Shown: positions 39,605 through 45,346 of the stretch, piece after piece | Layout: each line of letters opens with the position of its first letter | Numbering within the stretch: position 1 is the stretch's first letter | DNA from: Chengkuizengella sp. SCS-71B | GTDB lineage: Bacteria; Bacillota; Bacilli; Paenibacillales; KCTC-33759 | Reading direction: 5' to 3' | DNA length: 64,000 nucleotides | Assembly: GCF_040100845.1 (NCBI RefSeq) | Contig: NZ_JAZHSH010000001.1 | Location: forward strand, 3,270,501 to 3,334,500 | Program-made: the position numbers and the translations under genes | The notes under the pieces: model-generated | What the model was told of the DNA's origin: nothing | Database searches by the model: none | Seen by the model: the letters and a program-made list of their open reading frames with translations, nothing else

Positions 39605-39622
39605 GTGAAGGAGGTTCAAATA

Positions 39623-39922
39623 ATGACTGTCGCTCAGCTACCAAATGAAATTGTACTTATGATGGCTACCAAAGATAAAATAAATAATCGGGGGAATAAA
39701 CATCTCAGGAAACTGTTATACATTATTATTCAAAATATGATTAAGTTAAGGCGATTAGGTCAGAATCACTTCATAGATTACTATGACAAATTAAAAATGC
39801 AACCCTATAACAAATATCATAAGGTTGCAACCATCGCATGTGTAAACAAATTGTTGAAGACAATCTTTTACCTTGTTACACATCATTTAAACTATGACTA
39901 CAGGTTCGCAGCCTCATCATAG
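39623..39922 (+). pseudogene. IS110-family transposase, C-terminal fragment
   Basis: About 100 codons. From NNRGNKHLRKLLY to YDKLKMQPYNKYHKVATIAC the sequence matches the C-terminal Transposase_20 part of IS110/IS116 enzymes. The N-terminal DEDD catalytic domain is missing. The short leader MTVAQLPNEIVLMMA is preceded by GAAGGAGG, so the fragment may have captured an unrelated start. IS110 elements have no terminal inverted repeats, so the ends cannot be mapped. Confidence 0.7.
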
Positions 39923-40268
39923 TTATGAATTCAATTTTAACATAAATCAACCTAATGTAAAAAATGAACAGATTGGGTTCATATTCTGATACAAGCGCAC
40001 ATTTTTCATAGTTTAAAACCCCACTACATAAATAGTGAGGTTTCCGTAGAGAGATTCTATGAGTGCGTAATAGTAGGCTGCCAATATATTATATATTCAA
40101 ACCCTTTATTTTGGTATAGACAAGTGACTTGCTTGACGAAAATGTGCTTTATCCTAAGTCAAATTCATTTTTATCTATTAAATAGGCTTTTGTATTTTAT
40201 AAAGCGTGCCAAGTTATTTTTAAATCAAAATTCTAAATTCCCATCCATCAATATCTGTTATTCCAGCA
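39923..40268. other. Gap with a repeated hairpin segment
   Basis: Positions 39999-40043 are identical to 44583-44627 over 45 bp, and looser similarity continues for about 100 bp. The identical part includes the hairpin AAACCCCACTA / TAGTGAGGTTT. A third, shorter relic is near 45,025. No gene seen. Confidence 0.6.
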
Positions 40269-40499
40269 TTATCGAAAAGGAGAGTCATAATCTCTAGTCA
40301 TTATTATCTTTATATTTTGAGTGTTACCACCTTTACATTCTATATATCCACCTCTAACAAGTCCGTTTAATACTCGACGGACTGTTTTTTCGTCTTTACC
40401 TGTTTTGATTTCGAGTTCGGGTATTGTTGGCATTCTACGCTTTGAATGAGAAAAGTTATATAGGATTCGTAATACTTTTCTTTCTAGATCGGAAAGCAT
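40269..40499 (-). CDS. LexA-type winged-helix DNA-binding protein
   Basis: 76 residues starting at ATG 40499 (AGAGGTG upstream). The sequence LSDLERKVLRILYNF, MPTIPELEIKTG, TVRRVLNGLVRGGYIE matches the helix-turn-helix and wing of the LexA N-terminal domain. The C-terminal self-cleaving peptidase is absent, so it could not respond to RecA by cleavage. An SOS-like palindrome lies 17 bp upstream of its start, suggesting autoregulation or competition with LexA. A generic winged-helix regulator is the alternative. Confidence 0.55.
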   Translation of the reverse strand: MLSDLERKVLRILYNFSHSKRRMPTIPELEIKTGKDEKTVRRVLNGLVRGGYIECKGGNTQNIKIIMTRDYDSPFR

Positions 40500-40515
40500 T
40501 AAAATCACCTCTTAT

Positions 40516-40529
40516 AGAACATTTGTTCT
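40516..40529. promoter_or_regulatory. SOS/LexA-like box
   Basis: AGAACATTTGTTCT is a perfect palindrome that fits the Gram-positive LexA core GAAC-N4-GTTC. It lies between the divergent LexA-like gene and F5. The duplicated region upstream of F1 has a decayed version (GAGCGTTTGTTC near 35,914). Confidence 0.6.
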
Positions 40530-40590
40530 TATTATATAAGAGGTACAGGAGGATACGCAAGAGCACAATTATAATGTATAGTACACGCGT

Positions 40591-40622
40591 CCAATCATCG
40601 TAATCCCAACTTGAATACACTA
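40591..40622 (+). promoter_or_regulatory. Sigma-K-like promoter of F5
   Basis: CCAATCA, 16 bp, AATACACTA, 27 bp before the F5 start. Confidence 0.55.
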
Positions 40623-40648
40623 TTAAAAACTGAAAGGACGTGTTAAGA

Positions 40649-41110
40649 ATGGGTGTTTTTGATGAATCTAAGTGTGATTGCTGTGTCTTTCCTATGCAGT
40701 ATGTTTTGGAACAATTAGTAGGTGTTGATGATGTAAATATTATAACACCGACAGCTAATAATTTAGTAATTATTAACCATGTTAAAGATTTCATAGCATT
40801 TACTTCTAATGGAAATATACCCATTTCTCAAGTCACTGGTACTCAATTCAGTCAGAATTCGCTTCCCGATGGCATTAAATTAAAACCAATTAAGAAAAGT
40901 AAATTAGAATGCGCTTGTTGCGAAGAGCCTATTACAAACTTAGCGAATTCAATGATTGGTGAAATGGTTGAGATTGAGTTTATCTCCCCATTTCTTTTCC
41001 CTTTTATAGAAGAAATTATAGATGTTGGCGAAGGAATTATCGTAGGGAGGTTTTTTAATGAGACTGACATTTTCTCTTCATGTGCAATAACAAGAATTAT
41101 TCCCCGATAA
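40649..41110 (+). CDS. CDCCVCPMQ-family Cys-rich protein F5
   Basis: 153 residues from ATG 40649. The N-terminal motif is altered to CDCCVFPMQYVLEQLVG: the fourth and fifth cysteines of the family motif are Phe and Tyr. IPISQVTG has also lost a cysteine. The rest (LKPIKKS..CACCEEP, GEGIIVG, SSCAITRI) is normal. Either cysteine pairing at the N-terminus is dispensable or this copy is decaying. It shares upstream DNA with F1 and is divergent from the LexA-like gene. Confidence 0.65.
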   Translation: MGVFDESKCDCCVFPMQYVLEQLVGVDDVNIITPTANNLVIINHVKDFIAFTSNGNIPISQVTGTQFSQNSLPDGIKLKPIKKSKLECACCEEPITNLANSMIGEMVEIEFISPFLFPFIEEIIDVGEGIIVGRFFNETDIFSSCAITRIIPR

Positions 41111-41120
41111 CCCCCACCAG

Positions 41121-41141
41121 CCTCCCCTAAGCCAAGGGAGG
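41121..41141 (+). terminator. Terminator after F5
   Basis: CCTCCC / GGGAGG with loop CTAAGCCAA, followed by TTATTCC, 10 bp past the stop. The rest of 41,142-41,320 contains an orphan CCAGTCA element at 41210-41216 without a -10 match. Confidence 0.6.
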
Positions 41142-41320
41142 TTATTCCTATTTCTGTACTGTATTCTTCACCCTTGATAACAGCACAATTTAAGATAGCA
41201 TTACACACGTCCAGTCAGAAAATGTGTACTTGCACTAGGACTTCCGCTAAATGTAGTGAAAGAAGCATCTATTTTCGTTTATGTGAACCAATAGACATTT
41301 TGACTAATCCATACCTGATT

Positions 41321-41519
41321 GCTTACTTGTATCTTATTAAAGCAGACAACAAAATGGCACTGACAAATGCGGATTATTTAACACCTTAGACATATAACCA
41401 ATCATTACATTCATTCGGTTCATATAATAACTCATCAAATATAAAAAGGAAGTGAATCTTATGGGACATTTCGATGAGTCCATATGTAATTGTTGTGTTT
41501 GTCCGATGCAGTGTGTTTT
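41321..41519 (+). repeat. 199-bp duplication, first copy
   Basis: Nearly identical (two mismatches seen) to 42032-42230. It covers the promoter, ribosome site and first 20 codons of F6; the second copy does the same for F7. The offset of 711 bp indicates a recent local duplication. Confidence 0.9.
41398..41429 (+). promoter_or_regulatory. Sigma-K-like promoter of F6
   Basis: CCAATCA, 16 bp, CATATAATA, 31 bp before the F6 start. Confidence 0.6.
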
Positions 41520-41970
41520 GAAGCAATTCATAGGTGAAACAGTTGGTATAGAGACTCCTGTTAGCTTTGAAGAGGTAACTATATTCGATGTTAAAGATTT
41601 TATTGTTTTTACTTCAGCAGGAGATTATGCCATTTGTAATATATCCAGTGTTTTTATTGAATTTCCATTTAGTGTAGAGTTAAAGCCACTTAAAAAAAGT
41701 ACAGGTGAATGCGCTTGTTGTGAAGATCCTATGGCTAATTTTTTGAATTCTCAAATAGATCAAATATTTGATATAGAATTTATCGGAGAGTTTGGCGGTA
41801 CTGTTGGTCAAATTCTTAATGTTGGTGAAGGTATTGTCCTACAAGATATTGGTCTTGATGAGACTTTAATAATATCTATCTGTACAATTACTAGAGCTGT
41901 TCCCTCTGCCGCAAGTAGTGCTCAAAACATTAAATCTTATAAAAAAATTCAATCCCCATCACCTACGTAA
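41461..41970 (+). CDS. CDCCVCPMQ-family Cys-rich protein F6
   Basis: 169 residues from ATG 41461 (AAAGGAAGTG upstream). MGHFD-x3-CNCCVCPMQCVLKQFIG replaces the first Asp of the motif by Asn. YAICNISSV, LKPLKKS..CACCEDP, GEGIVLQ and SICTITRA follow. The tail IQSPSPT ends in a stop inside a terminator hairpin. Its 5' 59 bases of coding sequence were copied to make F7. Confidence 0.66.
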   Translation: MGHFDESICNCCVCPMQCVLKQFIGETVGIETPVSFEEVTIFDVKDFIVFTSAGDYAICNISSVFIEFPFSVELKPLKKSTGECACCEDPMANFLNSQIDQIFDIEFIGEFGGTVGQILNVGEGIVLQDIGLDETLIISICTITRAVPSAASSAQNIKSYKKIQSPSPT

Positions 41971-41980
41971 GTCTGTGGGG
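41954..41980 (+). terminator. F6 terminator overlapping the stop codon
   Basis: CCCCA / TGGGG with loop TCACCTACGTAAGTCTG, which contains the F6 stop, then GTTATTT. Confidence 0.55.
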
Positions 41981-42031
41981 GTTATTTCTCTATATCAACT
42001 TATTCTTCTCAGATTTGACAAATCCAAACGT

Positions 42032-42230
42032 GCTTACTTGTATCTTATTAAAGCAGACAACAAAATGGCACTGAAAAATGCGGATTATTTAACACCTTAG
42101 ACATATAACCAATCATTACATTCATTCGGTTCATATAATAACTCATCAAATATAAAAAGGAAGTGAATCTTATGGGACATTTCGATGAGTCCATATGTAA
42201 TTGTTGTGTTTGTCCTATGCAGTGTGTTTT
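42032..42230 (+). repeat. 199-bp duplication, second copy
   Basis: Copy of 41321-41519, supplying the promoter and first 20 codons of F7. Confidence 0.9.
42109..42140 (+). promoter_or_regulatory. Sigma-K-like promoter of F7
   Basis: CCAATCA, 16 bp, CATATAATA; a duplicate of the F6 promoter. Confidence 0.6.
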
Positions 42231-42535
42231 AGAGCAGTTGGTAAGTAATTATTGAACAAGTAAAAGATTTTATAACATTCACAAATGTAGGTAGTTTCTT
42301 TAAACCTATAAGGAAAAGCAAGGGAGAATGCGCTTGTTGTGAAGACCCTATTACAAATTTAGCTAAGTCAAAGATTGGTGAAATTGTTGAAATTGAACTT
42401 ATTAATAAAGAAGGGGATACATTTGAAGTTGAAATAATAAATGTTGGTGAAGGTATTGTCGTTGGTAGAAATATTGATTCCCCTAATGAAACTGCCTTTT
42501 TTTCTTCATGTGCAATAACAGGATTACTCAACTGA
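42172..42535 (+). pseudogene. CDCCVCPMQ-family member F7, frameshifted and deleted
   Basis: Starts as F6 (MGHFD-x3-CNCCVCPMQC) but stops after 27 codons (LVSNY-stop). The following sequence, in another frame, gives VKDFITFTNVG, KPIRKSKGECACCEDPITN, GEGIVVG and SSCAITGLLN, so the middle (ICxIT region) is deleted and the terminal ITRI block is damaged. The 3' part is closer to F1/F5 than to F6, so F7 looks like a recombinant between paralogues. Confidence 0.82.
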
Positions 42536-42599
42536 ACCAACAACAAGTTAATGAACAATCAAGTTTTTCAGGCTTCCAACAACTCAAAAAGGAACTCAT

Positions 42600-42626
42600 C
42601 CTCAACAGCTACCTAAGCCAGTGAGG
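42600..42626 (+). terminator. Terminator after F7
   Basis: CCTCA / TGAGG with loop ACAGCTACCTAAGCCAG, then TTTTCCTTATTT. Confidence 0.6.
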
Positions 42627-42755
42627 TTTTCCTTATTTCTCTACTATATTTTTTGTACCCACTCCATAATCCACTAGCAACTAATTAAAGCTGTGAAACT
42701 ATCATTACCTGCCAGCACCTGGCAAAAGCACAATTTAATAAAGCAGTACAAACAT

Positions 42756-42787
42756 CCAGTCAAAACTCTTTTTGAACCCATATAATA
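42756..42787 (+). promoter_or_regulatory. Sigma-K-like promoter of the 42849 gene
   Basis: CCAGTCA, 16 bp, CATATAATA on the plus strand. Confidence 0.6.
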
Positions 42788-42789
42788 CC

Positions 42790-42815
42790 AATAAAGGTTC
42801 TATTCAACCTTTATT
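42790..42815 (+). promoter_or_regulatory. Perfect hairpin in the leader of the 42849 gene
   Basis: AATAAAGGTT / AACCTTTATT with a 6-nt loop, starting 3 bp after the -10. It would lie at the very 5' end of the transcript and could stabilise it. Confidence 0.5.
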
Positions 42816-42848
42816 CTTAAATTTAATACAGAATTGGAGGAAATTATC

Positions 42849-43145
42849 TTGTCAGATACAATGATTCAAAATGCAACAGTAAGACTTAATGATAATACAG
42901 TCGATTTTATTTTTCCTAGTAGAGTATTAAGTGCTGAAGTAGTTCTTAAAGGGTTTAATCTTAATTTTGGGGCTGTGAACGGTTCAAGAGAAATTCTACT
43001 AACAAAGGTAGAGGCTGTATTAAATTCTATTGCTGATAATGTCGTTACCGCGAGTGTCGTAGGTGAATTAAATGATGGCAGAGGCAATACTCAGAATAAC
43101 GATCTTTCTACTGTGACTATTACATGTATTGCAATAGTACTATAG
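42849..43145 (+). CDS. Putative spore protein of unknown family
   Basis: 98 residues. I choose TTG 42849 because GGAGG stands 8 bp before it; no ATG is correctly placed. The protein is beta-rich with two repeated-looking halves (ATVRLNDNTVDFIF and later ASVVGELNDGRG) and a hydrophobic end (TITCIAIVL). One cysteine, no signal peptide. The promoter belongs to the shared sigma-K-like set, hence the spore suggestion. Family not recognised. Confidence 0.55.
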   Translation: MSDTMIQNATVRLNDNTVDFIFPSRVLSAEVVLKGFNLNFGAVNGSREILLTKVEAVLNSIADNVVTASVVGELNDGRGNTQNNDLSTVTITCIAIVL

Positions 43146-43230
43146 TCCAATAATAAATATGAATAAACTATATATGAGACTATAATGAATATCGAGTTTT
43201 TATTAATAATTTAAATAGATCTCATTTAAT

Positions 43231-43251
43231 CGGGGATAAAATATTTCCCCG
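43231..43251 (+). terminator. Hairpin after the 42849 gene
   Basis: CGGGGA / TCCCCG, 86 bp past the stop, with a weak T-tail. Confidence 0.4.
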
Positions 43252-43283
43252 AATTCTCTATACTCAGTTCTGTACTGTAATCT

Positions 43284-43450
43284 TCACACCTGACCATAAT
43301 CCACTGACAGCCAAACCATGACAATTCCAACAAGTATAGCTTGCTTTGGATCTTCTGGAACTATATAAAAAATACCAGTTGCTACCCCTAATACTAAAGA
43401 TAAAACTGGTAGATTTGTTTTTAATTCCTTTTCTTTTAAGTGAATATGAA
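43284..43450 (-). pseudogene. Phage holin remnant
   Basis: The minus strand reads KEKELKTNLPVLSLVLGV, then ATGIFYIVPEDPKQAIL, VGIVMVWLSVDYGQV and stop: two hydrophobic helices joined by a short turn, as in small class II holins. No start codon or ribosome site is visible. Similar C-terminal scraps follow F1 and F7, which suggests that a holin fragment was duplicated together with those genes. Confidence 0.5.
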
Positions 43451-43506
43451 GCTCTCCTTAAAGCCTTTTTTCCCTGCTCCTTGATCGATTAATAACAGGA
43501 ACCTCA

Positions 43507-43732
43507 TTAATCAAACCTTCCAAAGTATTGTATCTTACAACTAGATACAGCTGCTGTAAAAGTCATTCCCATCGCATCAAAAGAAACAATGACAATTCCT
43601 CCTCCAACATCTTTAATTGTCACGTCATTTTCAAATGCATTGAAAAATCCAGCTTCAATTGGTGTCTCCTCTCCTATCATAGATTGTCGGACAGACGCAG
43701 CAATCACAGTTGGTTTTATCGAAATGTCTCAT
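43507..43732 (-). pseudogene. CDCCVCPMQ-family member F8, deleted and frameshifted
   Basis: ATG 43732 has an excellent ribosome site (AGGAGGTG) and encodes MRHFD-x3-CDCCVCP, but the frame then stops after about 25 codons. The adjacent frame continues SMIGEETPIEAGF, GGGIVIVSFDAMGMTF and SSCKIQYF, matching the last third of the family. The central cysteine block is gone. Its promoter has a 14-bp spacer instead of 16. Confidence 0.75.
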
Positions 43733-43769
43733 AAAATTCACCTCCTCATTTTTATTTGATGAGATAAGA

Positions 43770-43799
43770 TATATTATGTATTGGATTACGCCTGATTGG
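43770..43799 (-). promoter_or_regulatory. Degenerate sigma-K-like promoter of F8
   Basis: CCAATCA, 14 bp, CATAATATA: the only copy with wrong spacing, in front of a broken gene. Confidence 0.4.
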
Positions 43800-44096
43800 A
43801 CTTATATCTTAGGAGAACATAAATCCGCATCTGCCTTTTCGTTCAAAACTCATAAGATCAACCTTTTTAAAATAAGTTTCTTCTCAATTCATAGATTTTC
43901 GTTCTTATACATCTTCAACGAAGTAAAAAACAGTAATGGCAAGAGATTGAGTCACTTCATATCGAATATAGATGCATGGAATAACTTGAAAGAAATAAAA
44001 AAAATATCTAGCATTTAAAAACTATTGCTTTTAAGCTTCGAGAGCCTACATTCACCCTAGATATGCACAGTTCATCTGTACATCAATTACTCTATT
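43800..44096. other. Gap upstream of F8
   Basis: No gene supported. A plus-strand frame across 43,710-44,018 has no ribosome site and crosses F8 and its promoter. Confidence 0.4.
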
Positions 44097-44354
44097 TTAA
44101 ATAAATAAAAACGGCATAACATTATTCTCTATTCCAAAAATATTATCTTGAGTTTGATCTTTTACATCAGCATCAATGGTATTTGTTGTGCTTACAAAAT
44201 TACTCACTCTTGGTAAATCTCCAGTATTAAAAGAACCACAACCAGCATAAGTTGCTGTGTAGTCAACAGGTTTGATTTGAACTGAATCCCCTGCACGCAC
44301 CTTCGCTCCACCACTAACATTAATAATTTTAGCAATACCTAAAATTGATGGCAT
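44097..44354 (-). CDS. GerPF/GerPA-like spore germination protein
   Basis: 85 residues beginning MPSILGIAKIINVSGGAKVRAGDSVQIKP. The chain has a mid-protein GCGSFNTGD and an ST-NTIDADVKDQ block. That is the layout of the short GerPF/GerPA proteins, which in Bacillus lie in the coat and help germinants reach the cortex receptors. The gerP genes normally form a six-gene operon; here one stands alone, with a promoter of the sigma-K-like set. GAGGTG precedes the ATG. The C-terminal MPFLFI is hydrophobic. Confidence 0.75.
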   Translation of the reverse strand: MPSILGIAKIINVSGGAKVRAGDSVQIKPVDYTATYAGCGSFNTGDLPRVSNFVSTTNTIDADVKDQTQDNIFGIENNVMPFLFI

Positions 44355-44791
44355 CCTTTCACCTCTTTAAATAATATTTATTTAATTTATATATGCCCAG
44401 ATTAAAGAAGTGTGCAAAACCATATATTGTATGCTACTTAAACTCATTTTGCTTGTGCGAAATCGGATATTTGAAATAAATAGGCTCTGTTAACTAATCG
44501 TTCCCCTCCTGCTCCCCTCCCCTAGCACAATTTGATGAAAGGAAAATCTATTTTGTTTGGAGTTGTGTCCTAGTACAAGTACACATTTTTCATAGTTTAA
44601 AACCCCACTACATAAATAGTGAGGTTTACATCGTAGTGAGATATTATGAGTGGATATATCCCTCCAATTACTAGGAGTTTTATATTTTTTATGTTCAAAC
44701 CCTTCATTTGGTATAGACATTTGACCTGCTAGTTTGAAAGTCTGCTATTATACCATTTCAAACCGCAAAGGGTCCTTGGGTTAAAATTGAT
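44355..44791. other. Gap with promoter, hairpin repeat and holin scrap
   Basis: Contains the promoter at 44425-44456 and the second copy of the 45-bp hairpin repeat (44583-44627). The minus strand near 44,760-44,787 reads LTQGPFAV before a stop, a scrap of the BhlA-type holin seen at 38168-38488. Confidence 0.5.
44425..44456 (-). promoter_or_regulatory. Sigma-K-like promoter of the GerPF-like gene
   Basis: ACAAGCA, 16 bp, CATACAATA on the minus strand. Confidence 0.6.
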
Positions 44792-44938
44792 CTAGTACGC
44801 TGCAGGAAGTATACAACAACATCTACATATAGCGGTAGGACATCCAGTGTTCCAAGAAGCTAACAAGATAATAACTAAAAGAATGAATAACACTAGAACA
44901 ATTCCAGCTCCAGTAGCAATTCCACTATAACTGCCCAT
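44792..44938 (-). CDS. YjcZ-like sporulation miniprotein
   Basis: 48 residues: MGSYSGIATGAG, a single hydrophobic helix (IVLVLFILLVIILLASW), then a Cys-rich end (CPTAICRCCC). This matches the YjcZ/sporulation miniprotein type (Gly-rich start plus one membrane helix) common in Bacillales. AAAGGAGGG precedes the ATG and the promoter belongs to the sigma-K-like set. The cysteine tail is unusual for YjcZ and may allow cross-linking. Confidence 0.7.
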   Translation of the reverse strand: MGSYSGIATGAGIVLVLFILLVIILLASWNTGCPTAICRCCCILPAAY

Positions 44939-44968
44939 GTTAATCCCTCCTTTCACTATAATGTAATA

Positions 44969-45000
44969 TATACTATGTTAAAATAATCTACTTTGATTGA
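44969..45000 (-). promoter_or_regulatory. Sigma-K-like promoter of the YjcZ-like gene
   Basis: TCAATCA, 16 bp, CATAGTATA on the minus strand. The gene is from a different family, so this is independent support for the promoter class. Confidence 0.6.
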
Positions 45001-45088
45001 ACTAGTGTCCTTGTGCTAGTATACATTTTTCATAGACTAAAACCCCAAAGACTATATTGCAACTACTTCTGATGCTTGAGATATTCTA

Positions 45089-45226
45089 GTATGTCAAATT
45101 ACTCATGTAGAAAGCGAAAATTTTACAAATACGATAATTACGAGAGTATTCTCAGCTTTAAAACCTATAAGAAAAAGTAAAGGAGAGTGTGCTTGTTACG
45201 GAGGTTTTTTAATCCAGACAAAATAA
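45089..45226 (+). pseudogene. CDCCVCPMQ-family fragment F9
   Basis: About 45 codons: CQITHV, TNTIITRVFSALKPIRKSKG, ECACYGG, then a stop. It matches residues about 58-100 of F3 and has no start; the second cysteine of CACC is Tyr. This is the rightmost trace of the accessory region before asnB. Confidence 0.75.
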
Positions 45227-45346
45227 CTTCATTCATGATGTTCGTACAATAACATTTTCACTGTTCTTTCAGCATATGTTTTAACGATGTTGATTTAATA
45301 AGCATAAATATCACCATTATGACTTCAAAGAGAGGATGTAACCCTT

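Noticed and set aside
40456-40824. Minus-strand frame of about 120 codons across the F5 start
   Set aside because: It runs through the F5 promoter, the SOS-like box and the start of the LexA-like gene; it is the complement of better-supported features.
43710-44018. Plus-strand frame of about 100 codons
   Set aside because: It crosses the F8 pseudogene start and its promoter, has no ribosome site, and its composition is not protein-like.
44490-44720. Minus-strand frame of 76 codons
   Set aside because: It lies across the 45-bp hairpin repeat shared with 39999-40043 and has no ribosome site; treated as non-coding.
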